Assembly: GCF_900299525.1 (NCBI RefSeq)
Contig: NZ_OMKA01000023.1
Coordinates: forward strand, 1-64,000
Direction of reading: 5' to 3'
Source: Aquimarina sp. Aq78
GTDB taxonomy: Bacteria > Bacteroidota > Bacteroidia > Flavobacteriales > Flavobacteriaceae
DNA length: 64,000 nt
Below the pieces are notes generated by a model. The model worked only from the letters and a program-made list of their open reading frames with translations, was not told where the DNA came from and ran no database searches. A program made the position numbers and the translations under genes. Shown here in pieces: positions 52,587 to 60,400 of this stretch. The number at the start of each line of letters is the position of its first letter. The stretch's first letter is position 1.

Positions 52587-53894
52587 ATGGTAAATCGATA
52601 TATAAAAATTATAGTACAGGTATTTGTGTTTGTTCTATTTAGTTGCCATAACAAAACGGAAAGCCAATCTATAGAATGGGAAACTATAACCAAACAATTT
52701 ATAAAGGATTATAAAAAACTAGATCTTCCGGGACTAGAACTTTCTTTTGTAGAAAATCTCAAAAACATTAGAGATAAGAAATCTGTTCAAAAACAGGAAG
52801 AAGTATTTATCTCCTTAGAAAATAATTTGCAGAAGGTTAAGAAAAATCAATTGTCTGATCAGGATAGATTGGATTATGAAGTATTGCTTTATCAATGTCA
52901 GCTTAACCTAGAGAGAATTCATATCGAAAAAAAGTGGATAAATACGATTAGAGACAGTATCCCAACCACCAAAATATTTGATGTGTCAAATGGAAAAGAT
53001 TGGTACGAGTATTTTCTAAAAAAGTGGGTAGATAAAGAAACGACACCAGATCAGATATATGCATTGGGGGTAGAAGAAATAGAAAAGGTAAGCTCAAAAA
53101 TCAAAGAAATACAAATCAAATCCGGGATGGATAGCCTGGGTTTTGGTAGACATATTAAGGATTCAGCATTTTTTTATTCTAATGTTAAAATGGTTCAAAA
53201 GAGCTTTTTTCAGATCAGAGAAACCGTAGCAAACAAATTACCAGAAATATTTCCGTTTTTGGATAGAATTCCAGAAGTGAAAATCAAACAAGGGACCAAT
53301 AAAAATTTATCTCAGGTTCCTGGGTTTTATATGAATGGCACCTTTTATTATAACTATTTCAATACATCTTTTAATAAGAGGCAAGTAGGTTGGTTATACA
53401 TTCATGAAGGAATGCCAGGGCATCATTATCAGGCAATGGTCGAAACTTTATTACCCCGTTCTGATATTCAAAAGATGTTTAGATATAGAGGAGTCGCAGA
53501 AGGATGGGCTGCATATGTAGAAGAAATAGGAAAAGAAATAGGAGCATACCAAAATATATATGACGAATTAGGAAAATGGGAATGGGATATTATTCGCTCT
53601 GTACGAGTTGTATTGGATGTGGGCCTTAATTATTATGGCTGGAGTGACCAAAAAGCATTAAAATTTTGGCAGCAATATATCAAAGGACAAGATGATATTG
53701 CTTTTCGCGAAATAGCTAGGATGAAAAGGTGGCCAGTACAAGTTATCACGTATAAATATGGATCTAATAAGATACTTCAGTGGAAATTAGAACTCGAAAA
53801 AAATCAAAATTTTAACCTTAAAGAATTTCATAAAAACATTTTAAAAAATGGATTATTACCTTATTCAATTTTAGAAAAACAACTGGGGTTATAA
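52587..53894 (+). CDS. DUF885-family lipoprotein, predicted metallopeptidase-like
   Basis: The 435-residue protein has a lipoprotein signal (MVNRYIKIIVQVFVFVLFSC). The DUF885 motif HEGMPGHHYQ lies at about residue 270 (a gluzincin-like HExxxxH pattern), followed by RGVAEGWAAYVEEIGKEIG, which supplies a further Glu. Family members are predicted peptidases of unknown substrate. The usual length is about 550-600, so this copy is short at the N-terminus. It follows the AraC-type gene by 73 nt. Confidence 0.82.
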   Translation: MVNRYIKIIVQVFVFVLFSCHNKTESQSIEWETITKQFIKDYKKLDLPGLELSFVENLKNIRDKKSVQKQEEVFISLENNLQKVKKNQLSDQDRLDYEVLLYQCQLNLERIHIEKKWINTIRDSIPTTKIFDVSNGKDWYEYFLKKWVDKETTPDQIYALGVEEIEKVSSKIKEIQIKSGMDSLGFGRHIKDSAFFYSNVKMVQKSFFQIRETVANKLPEIFPFLDRIPEVKIKQGTNKNLSQVPGFYMNGTFYYNYFNTSFNKRQVGWLYIHEGMPGHHYQAMVETLLPRSDIQKMFRYRGVAEGWAAYVEEIGKEIGAYQNIYDELGKWEWDIIRSVRVVLDVGLNYYGWSDQKALKFWQQYIKGQDDIAFREIARMKRWPVQVITYKYGSNKILQWKLELEKNQNFNLKEFHKNILKNGLLPYSILEKQLGL

Positions 53895-54006
53895 TTATTC
53901 CAAATTTATGAAATCATTATCGTATGATAATCGTTAAGATTATTATATTTAGATTGCTTATTTTGATAAGATAATCATGTCGAACAAATACAGATAGATT
54001 TATAAT

Positions 54007-54828
54007 ATGGTGGTTAGAAGTTTAGAAAAAGTCGCGTTTAAATCGATAATAGATTGCTTTCTAATTTCATTTAAAAACTACTTCGTAGAAATGCCTACGA
54101 ATCTAGAGTATTATAGAGAAAGATGGGGTAATGCCAAAGTTCGCTTTGATTTATCCTATGGTATGTTTGACGATGAGAAACTTGTTGGATTCATTATTAA
54201 TGGAATTGATAAACGAAACGGAGATATAATTGCTTTTAATACGGGGACAGGCGTAATTCCTAAGTATCGAGGAAAAAAAATAGTAAAATCTATCTACGAA
54301 TATGCACTTAAAGATTTAAAACAAAATGGTATTACTAAATGTTCTTTAGAAGTCATAAAAGAGAATGTGATTGCCATTAAATCCTATGAAAGCATCGGTT
54401 TTAAGAAATGCAAAAATTATAAATGTTTTAAAGGCAAAATACATATTGAGAATAAGCGAAGTATTGAGTTAAATGAAATTGATTATACTATATTCGATAC
54501 GATAAATTTACCCAATCAGGAATGCTATTCCTGGGACAATCACAAAAACTCAATTAAAGATGGAAATTACAGATATTTTGAAGTTTTGGAAGATCAAATT
54601 CCAGAATCCTACTTTGTTATAAATCCAGTAAATGGATATTTGGCTCAATTTGATCTCTTAAATCAAAATGAATCAGGTTGGTGTCATTTGTTTTTAGGAA
54701 TCCAAAGTATTTGTAAAACCATAAAAATTAATAATGTAGACGAAAGACTTCTCGATAAATTAAACTACCTAAATTCGATTGATCTTAATAACATAGTTGA
54801 TCAGTATGAAATGGAATTAAAAATATAA
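54007..54828 (+). CDS. GNAT-family N-acetyltransferase
   Basis: The 273-residue protein has a GNAT domain in its first half: GMFDDEKLVGFIINGIDKRN, then GTGVIPKYRGKKIVKSIYEY with the acetyl-CoA loop (RGKKIVKS) and IKSYESIGFKK. The second half (about 145-273) lacks recognised motifs and may recognise the substrate. Small-molecule or protein acetylation is the expected activity. Confidence 0.82.
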   Translation: MVVRSLEKVAFKSIIDCFLISFKNYFVEMPTNLEYYRERWGNAKVRFDLSYGMFDDEKLVGFIINGIDKRNGDIIAFNTGTGVIPKYRGKKIVKSIYEYALKDLKQNGITKCSLEVIKENVIAIKSYESIGFKKCKNYKCFKGKIHIENKRSIELNEIDYTIFDTINLPNQECYSWDNHKNSIKDGNYRYFEVLEDQIPESYFVINPVNGYLAQFDLLNQNESGWCHLFLGIQSICKTIKINNVDERLLDKLNYLNSIDLNNIVDQYEMELKI

Positions 54829-54942
54829 GAGCTTTTTTTCTTTTTAAAAAAATTAATGATCAATATGATATATCTGATTTTTATCAGATATAATATTTGA
54901 ATCAAAATACTTCAATGTACTATTCCATTAACCTAAAATGCG

Positions 54943-54950
54943 TAAATTTG
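54943..54950 (+). promoter_or_regulatory. Candidate -7 promoter element for pheS (TAAATTTG)
   Basis: TAAATTTG matches TAnnTTTG fully and lies 22 nt before the ATG at 54973. The upstream TTG is not clear. Confidence 0.4.
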
Positions 54951-54972
54951 CCGTTCTATTAAGAAAATAGTG

Positions 54973-55992
54973 ATGATTGATAAGATTAAAGAGTATATAG
55001 AAGAAGTTGATAGTTTTAAAGCCAAAACTAAAGAAGATGTCGAGGCATTTCGAATTAAGTTTTCGGGTAAAAAAGGATTGATTAATGAGTTCTTTACAGA
55101 GTTCAGAAATGTAGCTAGTGACCAGAAAAAAGAATTTGGACAAGCTATTAATGCTCTTAAAGTGGCGGCAGAAGGAAAGGTAAAATCCTTAAAAGATGAA
55201 TTAGAATCTAAAAACGAAGAAAAGGGACTCTATGGTGATCTTACAAGACCCGCAGAGCCTATTGCTGTAGGATCCAGGCATCCTATTTCTTTGGTAAAAA
55301 ATCAAATCATCGATATTTTCTCTCGCATAGGATTCAATGTAAGTGAAGGCCCTGAGATAGAAGATGACTGGCATAACTTTACAGCACTTAATTTACCAGA
55401 ATATCACCCGGCACGAGATATGCAGGATACATTTTTTATTCAAACAGATCCTGATATTTTGTTACGTACTCATACCTCATCGGTTCAAGTACGATATATG
55501 GAAAATAATAAGCCGCCAATTCGTACAATTTCTCCAGGAAGAGTATATCGTAATGAAGCGATTTCTGCACGATCACATTGCTTTTTTCATCAGGTAGAAG
55601 GATTATATATTGATAAAGATGTGTCATTTGCAGATCTAAAACAGACACTTCAATACTTCACTACAGAGATGTTTGGTAAATCAAGAATTCGATTGCGTCC
55701 ATCATATTTTCCGTTTACCGAACCTAGTGCAGAAGTAGATGTGTACTGGGGATTAGAGACAGAGACCGATTATAAAATGACCAAAGGAACTGGTTGGTTA
55801 GAAATTATGGGCTGTGGAATGGTGGATCCAAATGTGCTTAAAAATTGTAATATAGATCCTCAGGAATATAGTGGTTTTGCATTTGGGATGGGAATCGATC
55901 GTATAGCGCTCTTATTATATGGAGTGTCCGATATTCGAATGCTTAGCGAAAATGATGTACGTTTCTTAGAACAATTTAAGTCTTCACTATAG
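54973..55992 (+). CDS. pheS: Phenylalanine-tRNA ligase alpha subunit
   Basis: The 339-residue enzyme has an N-terminal tRNA-binding coiled-coil (about 1-90) and a class II catalytic core: HPISLVKNQIIDIFSRIGF, PARDMQDTFF, LRTHTSSVQVR (motif 2 region), FTEPSAEVDV and FGMGIDRIALLLYG (motif 3). It charges tRNA-Phe with the beta subunit PheT, which is not in this window. I use the ATG at 54973 (MIDKIKEYIEE); a GTG one codon upstream is less likely. A small conserved gene follows 10 nt later. Confidence 0.95.
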   Translation: MIDKIKEYIEEVDSFKAKTKEDVEAFRIKFSGKKGLINEFFTEFRNVASDQKKEFGQAINALKVAAEGKVKSLKDELESKNEEKGLYGDLTRPAEPIAVGSRHPISLVKNQIIDIFSRIGFNVSEGPEIEDDWHNFTALNLPEYHPARDMQDTFFIQTDPDILLRTHTSSVQVRYMENNKPPIRTISPGRVYRNEAISARSHCFFHQVEGLYIDKDVSFADLKQTLQYFTTEMFGKSRIRLRPSYFPFTEPSAEVDVYWGLETETDYKMTKGTGWLEIMGCGMVDPNVLKNCNIDPQEYSGFAFGMGIDRIALLLYGVSDIRMLSENDVRFLEQFKSSL

Positions 55993-56002
55993 GGTAATAA
56001 GC

Positions 56003-56398
56003 ATGAAGAAAGATATAGAAATACCTGTTGTAGAAGGTGTTTATATTGCAGTGATCAAAGAATGGGATGAGGAATTTCTTGCTCAGCATTGGAACTCCTA
56101 TATTATTAATGATCGCGATACTGCTATAGAAATGGTTTTGGTGGTGACCAAAGGATATGAAGGCGATCGAAAAACCTCGTTACTGCGTCATGGTATAGGA
56201 ACGATGGAAGCAAAATCCTCTGCCAAAATCGAAATGCTTCAGGAAGAATTACTTGGGATGAATAATGAATTTGTTGTCACCTTCTTTGCAGACAGTAAAT
56301 TGTATGATAAAAAATACCTGTTTAGAAAACATACTATAAACGAAAATGCTTTTCAGGACCTACCGGTAATGGACCAACGTGGGATTTTGGTGAAGTAG
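56003..56398 (+). CDS. Small conserved protein encoded after pheS
   Basis: The 131-residue protein (MKKDIEIPVVEGVYIAVIKE) looks conserved, is soluble, and has mixed alpha/beta composition with a GYEGDRKTSLLRHGIGTMEA segment. No enzymatic motif is recognised. It is the second gene of the pheS transcript, with a 10-nt gap and a terminator after it. Function unknown. Confidence 0.78.
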   Translation: MKKDIEIPVVEGVYIAVIKEWDEEFLAQHWNSYIINDRDTAIEMVLVVTKGYEGDRKTSLLRHGIGTMEAKSSAKIEMLQEELLGMNNEFVVTFFADSKLYDKKYLFRKHTINENAFQDLPVMDQRGILVK

Positions 56399-56420
56399 CT
56401 ATACTATTGTACTGATTAAA

Positions 56421-56457
56421 AACATCTTGCTATGAACTTCATAGCAAAATGTTTTTG
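56421..56457 (+). terminator. Rho-independent terminator
   Basis: Stem aacat-ttgctatgaa with ttcatagcaa-atgtt and a T run. It follows the pheS-linked gene by about 25 nt. Confidence 0.75.
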
Positions 56458-56522
56458 TAATATTATACTTAAAAAATCTCTTTAATATATATTATCATAA
56501 TCTAGAGTTTCTCTGTAAGTGA

Positions 56523-57248
56523 TTAGTTTCTATCTCGTGGAGGTCTAGGTCCCCCTGGATTACTATTACCAATGAAATAACTTTGTGTATTTGTTTGGGT
56601 GATGCAACCATTTAAGGATACGCTAAGAGTCACTGTTGAACGCCCCCAAGGCATTCTAATAACAGTCTGGTTAGAATGGTGAGTTGTTCGACCATAATTT
56701 ACAACTTTCCAGGAGTAGGTATATTCGGGAACATAACTTCCGGCATTCATGTATCTTATATCTGATTTATACATAGAGGTATTGCTTTCATTAGGACATG
56801 GAGCTGAAGATCCGTTAGGGACAAAATCATCAAACTCCATCAGATATCCAGTTAGACTGCCGTTGATAAACTGAATTGTACCTTTATTTTGGTTGATTCT
56901 TTTAACACGTGCTTTTCTTTTAGTGCTTTCTATAATTTTAAAACCTCCTGTGGCTATCCATGCTCCATCACAAGATGTTTCAGTGGTATTTATAATAGTA
57001 TTTACATAAGGATATATTTTTCTTCCTGCTCTAAAATCAAACCATACAGGGCCTTCGTAGCTTTCAATACTCCAATAAACACAATTATTGGTTGTTGCTT
57101 TTGTAGAAGGTTCTTCAGCAGGGGAGATTTGTTTAAGGTCTAACGATTCTTCTGTGATAGCATCCAAACAGGTATCATCATTTTCGCAGTTATTAATAAA
57201 AATAGTCAGCATTAGTACAGCAATTGTTTTTAAAATTTTTTTTGGCAT
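56523..57248 (-). CDS. Lipoprotein with a PKD-like C-terminal region
   Basis: The 241-residue protein has a lipoprotein signal ending at INNC (Cys21, in MLTIFINNCEND). It contains a compact Cys-containing middle part and a C-terminal strand pattern (EYTYSWKVVNYGRTTHHSNQ then TVTLSVSLNGC) like a PKD or Ig-like domain, with a Gly/Pro/Arg tail (NPGGPRPPRDRN). It is likely a surface-exposed protein of unknown role. It is monocistronic. Confidence 0.7.
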   Translation of the reverse strand: MPKKILKTIAVLMLTIFINNCENDDTCLDAITEESLDLKQISPAEEPSTKATTNNCVYWSIESYEGPVWFDFRAGRKIYPYVNTIINTTETSCDGAWIATGGFKIIESTKRKARVKRINQNKGTIQFINGSLTGYLMEFDDFVPNGSSAPCPNESNTSMYKSDIRYMNAGSYVPEYTYSWKVVNYGRTTHHSNQTVIRMPWGRSTVTLSVSLNGCITQTNTQSYFIGNSNPGGPRPPRDRN

Positions 57249-57538
57249 GATTTGATTTTTAAGAATTTAAGTTTTGATGTAAAGATTTGTGAGATAGATA
57301 ATAGCATACCACTATTAAGGAGTGGGATTAATGATAAACTAAGATAGATGTAATACAAGGTGTATACTACCCGGTTTTCAGTGATAGTCCTTGATTTAGG
57401 AAGTTTTTTTGATACTGTCTCTTATAAATAACCATTTAATTCTAACTTTAATTGTAAGCTATGATTAATAAATGAGACTAAAAAGCATCGATAAAAAGCT
57501 ATTATAATCGATAAAATACACATTTTAACGTTAATTAT
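57249..57538. other. Intergenic region between divergent lipoprotein genes
   Basis: About 290 A/T-rich bases. Both flanking genes must have promoters in or near it. A good promoter for the right-hand gene is listed separately; none is obvious on the left. No RNA gene is visible. Confidence 0.4.
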
Positions 57539-57569
57539 TTGTTAATAAGAAGTATTTTTCTGATTTTTG
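57539..57569 (+). promoter_or_regulatory. Candidate promoter of the lipocalin-like gene
   Basis: TTG at 57539-57541, a 20-bp gap, then GATTTTTG at 57562-57569: a one-mismatch match to the TTG/TAnnTTTG promoter. It lies 24 nt before the ATG at 57594. Confidence 0.4.
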
Positions 57570-57593
57570 TAGCTGTAATTGGAAATACAACAT

Positions 57594-58094
57594 ATGAAGA
57601 GACTTTTACCGGCTTATGCTACGTTTTTGGTCTTGATACTTTTTGGAATGTCTTCTTGCGGAAAGAGTGATTCTAATGCTTCTAATATTATGATAGTTGG
57701 CATATGGCAATTGAAGCAAGAGTTCAGTAATGAAGAAGAGAATGCGCCATTAGAAGAATTCCCGCTTTCCTCTTGTGAAAAAATGACAACTCTAGAAGTG
57801 TTAAAGAATGGTAGGTTTATTGAGAAAAATTATTATGATGATTTTGGAACAGGAGGAGAATGTATAAAGGATACAGAAGATACCCATGGGAGTTGGAAAA
57901 AAGAATCAGATGGTATTTTTTATTTTATGTATGATAAAAGTGAAATTTTATTATTTAATAAATCTTATGTGACGGTCAAAAATGGAGACCTGATAATTAC
58001 CATTGAATATGATGATCCCGATTTGGGATATGAAACTACCCTTAAATTCATTTATTCAAAAAAGCATCAAGAAGTTAGCCACTTACCAAAGTAA
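57594..58094 (+). CDS. Lipocalin-like lipoprotein
   Basis: The 166-residue protein starts at the ATG at 57594 and has a lipoprotein signal (LILFGMSSCGKSD). The mature part has the lipocalin-type pattern GIWQLKQEF near its start, FIEKNYYDDFGTGG, a WKKESDGIFYFMYD strand pair, and later strands DLIITIEYDD. Such domains are common in Flavobacteriia and may bind small hydrophobic ligands. The upstream TTG start would add five residues and is less likely. Confidence 0.75.
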   Translation: MKRLLPAYATFLVLILFGMSSCGKSDSNASNIMIVGIWQLKQEFSNEEENAPLEEFPLSSCEKMTTLEVLKNGRFIEKNYYDDFGTGGECIKDTEDTHGSWKKESDGIFYFMYDKSEILLFNKSYVTVKNGDLIITIEYDDPDLGYETTLKFIYSKKHQEVSHLPK

Positions 58095-58125
58095 AAGAAC
58101 CCGTATTTAATATACGGGCTCTTTG
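58094..58125. terminator. Terminator between convergent genes
   Basis: Stem agaacccgtat with atacgggctct around a taata loop, with AAA and TTT flanks. It lies between the lipocalin-like gene and the first micro-ORF. Confidence 0.7.
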
Positions 58126-58129
58126 TAGG

Positions 58130-58273
58130 CTAAAGTTTCTGATGAGATTCGCGGGGAGCATTGTTTTTTTGTAATGTTTCTAGTGCCCATAAATAATGTT
58201 GCTGTGTTTCCTGGGTAATACCATACTTACTTTTGTGAAGCATAAGACGCTCATAAAGTTTTTTCTCTGTCAT
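58130..58273 (-). CDS. Micro-ORF, 47 residues, first copy of a duplicated family
   Basis: The peptide begins MTEKKLYERLMLHKSKYGIT and continues QETQQHYLWALETLQKN, a charged helical protein with no membrane segment. A close paralogue (MTEKKLYERLMRYKSKYGVT...) lies at 63515-63667 on the same strand. Shared sequence including the KKLYERLM and KSKYG parts supports real coding rather than chance. It is downstream of another micro-ORF (58346-58495). Function unknown; nucleic-acid or protein binding is possible. Confidence 0.62.
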   Translation of the reverse strand: MTEKKLYERLMLHKSKYGITQETQQHYLWALETLQKNNAPRESHQKL

Positions 58274-58345
58274 AAACATTGATTTTTGTTAAAAACTATA
58301 TTGATATTAGTATCTTTTATTCATCCATAGAAATGTTGCACATGC

Positions 58346-58495
58346 TTACGTACTTGAAAGCTCTGATGATGTCGAATCAGTGCTACCAGGCTTAAGTGCT
58401 TCTAGTAAAGCAATAAAATTGCTTTGGTCTTTTTTACAAAACTGATGCTCCTCTTGATAGGCTAACATATATTGATATAACTCTTCTTGGGTCAT
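58346..58495 (-). CDS. Micro-ORF, 49 residues, second member of the duplicated pair
   Basis: The peptide begins MTQEELYQYMLAYQEEHQFC, then KKDQSNFIALLEALKPGS and a Ser/Thr-rich tail. It is mostly helical with no signal. Its 3' part (QSNFIALLEALKPGS) recurs in a decayed copy near 63693-63767 (QSNSIAILKTLKPDS). It is the upstream gene of the pair. Its start is divergent from the XRE gene, with an 18-bp palindrome between. Confidence 0.58.
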   Translation of the reverse strand: MTQEELYQYMLAYQEEHQFCKKDQSNFIALLEALKPGSTDSTSSELSST

Positions 58496-58528
58496 GCATT
58501 ATCATCTGATGTAACAAATGTAATAAAA

Positions 58529-58546
58529 AATTACCGATCGGTAATT
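58529..58546. promoter_or_regulatory. 18-bp perfect palindrome, candidate operator
   Basis: aattaccgatcggtaatt is a perfect palindrome centred between the divergent micro-ORF pair (start 58495) and the XRE-type regulator (start 58580). Its G/C-containing core makes it less likely to be chance than an all-A/T palindrome. The XRE protein or a TetR-like protein may bind it. Confidence 0.6.
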
Positions 58547-58579
58547 GAAATTGTGTTTTATTAAGCTGAATTTTCCATT

Positions 58580-58804
58580 GTGGAAGAATATGACAAAAAA
58601 GAGCTACTTAATATATTAGCTAAACGTGTAAAAGAATTGAGGTCAAAAAAAGATGTGACCCAAGAAGACGCGCTTAATGATACCGGAATTCACTTCGGAA
58701 GAATTGAACAAGGTAAGCGAGATATTTCTTTTTCAACACTTTTTAAAATCTGTCAATATTTTGAAATATCTCCAAAAGATTTCTTTACCAAAGACTTTGA
58801 CTAA
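58580..58804 (+). CDS. XRE-family helix-turn-helix regulator
   Basis: The 74-residue protein is nearly all a Cro/C1-type HTH domain: LAKRVKELRSKKDVTQEDAL then GRIEQGKRDISFSTLFKICQ and YFEISPKDFF. The start is a GTG. It probably regulates itself or the divergent micro-ORFs through the palindrome 34 nt upstream of its start. The usual Gln in the recognition region is replaced in part (TQEDALNDTGIHFGR), so the binding specificity is unclear. Confidence 0.8.
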   Translation: MEEYDKKELLNILAKRVKELRSKKDVTQEDALNDTGIHFGRIEQGKRDISFSTLFKICQYFEISPKDFFTKDFD

Positions 58805-58829
58805 GTTTTCTTACCTTAAATTTCCTTAT

Positions 58830-58935
58830 TTTTTTTGAACACGAATACATATTCATGTATTAATATCACATATGATTTGAATGCAGTCGTTTGTATTCTT
58901 GCATGAAATTTGTTCTTTAGAAAGCCGAAGATCAT
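58830..58935 (-). pseudogene. Decayed fragment of the TfoX-like gene found at 60864-61199
   Basis: DNA from about 58830 to 58935 aligns with about 60960-61065, for example ttcttgcatgaa and gttctttagaaag in both, with small indels. On the minus strand the translation keeps QTTAFKSY and HEYVFV versus QTTVFKSY and KEYVLV in the intact gene. No start codon or full frame remains. It marks a past duplication that has since decayed. Confidence 0.6.
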
Positions 58936-58967
58936 TCTGATCCCCCTTATTTTATCTTCAACTAAAT

Positions 58968-59009
58968 ATAAAACCTTTATTAAACGATATCGTTTAATAA
59001 AGGTTTTAT
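58968..59009. promoter_or_regulatory. 42-bp perfect palindrome upstream of the tetR gene
   Basis: The sequence from 58968 to 59009 is perfectly self-complementary, centred on cgatatcg (58985-58992), with the core ttaaacgatatcgtttaa. It has no loop, so it is more likely a DNA operator than an RNA hairpin. A related sequence (ttaaacgaaaccgtctaat) overlaps the tetR start at 59025-59045. Spacing between the two is 45 bp. TetR dimers bind such palindromes. Confidence 0.75.
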
Positions 59010-59024
59010 TGTATATTTGTTTTT

Positions 59025-59045
59025 TTAAACGAAACCGTCTAATAA
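59025..59045 (+). promoter_or_regulatory. Second, degenerate tetR operator at the start codon
   Basis: ttaaacgaaaccgtctaataa differs at three of 21 positions from the core of the large palindrome (58980-59000). It ends at the first base of the tetR ATG, so a bound repressor would block translation-start access and transcription. Confidence 0.6.
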
Positions 59046-59596
59046 TGCCAAAAGTAATAGTACAAAGAAATGATTGGATAAAATTGGGATACAAACTCTT
59101 TTCTGAGCAAGGAATTTCTGGTATTGTCATCGAAAAGATTGCCAAAAAGTTAGAATGTAACAAATCAAGCTTTTATTGGCATTTTAAATCCAAGAAAAAC
59201 TTCATCAATGAGCTTATAAATTTTTGGATTACTTCAGAAACAGATCAGATTATAGAGCAGACTGAAAAAACAAAATCTTCGGAAGAAAAAATCGAACAAT
59301 TTTTGAAAATTACCTTTAAGAACGATCCTTATTTAGAATTCATATTTTTCTTAAAACGCTATGCTATAAAGAATAAGGAAGTTCAATATATCATAGACGA
59401 AATTGACAATAGAAGATTGGAATTCACAACTGAGTTGTTCCAGGAAATTGGGTATTCTAAGAAAGATGCGGTTATAAAAGCAAGTATTTTTTACAAATAC
59501 TTAATAGGGTATCATGAAATGCTAAAAAACAAAAAGCAATCCAAAAATTATCTCGTAGAGGTAAAAAAGGAATTAAAACACTTTATAACTATATGA
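59045..59596 (+). CDS. TetR-family transcriptional regulator
   Basis: The 183-residue protein starts at the ATG at 59045 (MPKVIVQRNDWIKLGYKLFS). The HTH domain spans about 8-55 (EQGISGIVIEKIAKKLECNK, SSFYWHFKSKKNF), a clear TetR N-terminus. The C-terminal ligand/dimer domain is helical. It heads an operon with three membrane-protein genes; the next ATG overlaps its stop (ATGA). Two operator-like sequences precede it, so it likely represses its own operon. The longer reading frame upstream runs through the palindrome and is rejected. Confidence 0.87.
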   Translation: MPKVIVQRNDWIKLGYKLFSEQGISGIVIEKIAKKLECNKSSFYWHFKSKKNFINELINFWITSETDQIIEQTEKTKSSEEKIEQFLKITFKNDPYLEFIFFLKRYAIKNKEVQYIIDEIDNRRLEFTTELFQEIGYSKKDAVIKASIFYKYLIGYHEMLKNKKQSKNYLVEVKKELKHFITI

Positions 59597-60024
59597 AAAT
59601 AATAAACGGAAAAATATTAATATTCTTAGGGGTTATTCACTCACTACTAGGAATTTCATCATGGGCGTTTTGGAAACAGTTTTCAGGATTTGCAGACAAG
59701 TTTTTTTTCAAAATAAGTGAAGGGCTTTTTGAATTTCCTTTACTCGATGGACAAATGAATTATGAAAATTTTGCAGCATTTTGGTTTTTCTATTTCGGAC
59801 TTCTACTTATCCCCATGGGACTTCTAGTAAACCATACAGAGAAAACGAATGGACAAATTCCCAAAAACTTCATGTGGGTATATTTGATAATCGTGCTCAT
59901 TGGGGTGTATATGATCCCTTTTTCAGGCATGACTTTCTTAATGCTACCCCATGCGATTTATATGCTCTACAATAGTAATAAAATACATAACACATCAAAT
60001 AAACAACGTAATGAAGAAAAATAA
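59593..60024 (+). CDS. Small membrane protein (DUF6463-like), first of three
   Basis: The 143-residue protein has four hydrophobic segments (about 7-24, 62-83, 92-107, 110-125). The pattern GKILIFLGVIHSLLGISSWA resembles DUF6463-type proteins, which I recall as common near TetR regulators; this is from memory. Its ATG overlaps the tetR stop by 4 nt, and it overlaps the next gene by 14 nt. Likely an integral inner-membrane protein of unknown role. Confidence 0.75.
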   Translation: MKIINGKILIFLGVIHSLLGISSWAFWKQFSGFADKFFFKISEGLFEFPLLDGQMNYENFAAFWFFYFGLLLIPMGLLVNHTEKTNGQIPKNFMWVYLIIVLIGVYMIPFSGMTFLMLPHAIYMLYNSNKIHNTSNKQRNEEK

Positions 60025-60400
60025 ATACTGGATAATTGCAGGAACAATTAACATTTTTACTGCAATCCTGCACCTAATTGGAGGTCAATTAGATTTGATT
60101 AATCCTTTTATGGAAAGCGACACTGACCTGCAAATAAAAACTGAATTATTGGGGGTTTGGCATATGGCTACTAGTATTTTATTTGCCTCTTCAATACTCT
60201 ATTTTAAATATGGATTTAACACAACAAAGAAAGCAAACATAGAGTTAGTTTCTTTCATAAGTTATTTATACATCGCTTTTTCATTCGCGTTTATCTTTTC
60301 AAGTGTATATAAGTCAATACTAGCACCTCAATGGGGTTTACTGTTACCTATAGGAGTATTAGGAATTATTGGAATTAAAAAATCAAAGACTAATGCTTAA
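60011..60400 (+). CDS. Small membrane protein, second of three
   Basis: The 129-residue protein starts at the ATG at 60011 (MKKNKYWIIAGTINIFTAIL). It has four hydrophobic segments and the motif HLIGGQLDLINPFMES. It overlaps the preceding gene by 14 nt and the next by 8 nt, so the three are translationally coupled. It resembles its neighbours in size and topology, suggesting a related family. No enzymatic residues recognised. Confidence 0.75.
   Translation: MKKNKYWIIAGTINIFTAILHLIGGQLDLINPFMESDTDLQIKTELLGVWHMATSILFASSILYFKYGFNTTKKANIELVSFISYLYIAFSFAFIFSSVYKSILAPQWGLLLPIGVLGIIGIKKSKTNA

Noticed and set aside
58816..59163. 115-residue minus-strand frame through the tetR operator
   Set aside because: It runs across the perfect palindrome and into the tetR coding region. 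Only its left part carries the decayed TfoX-like fragment.
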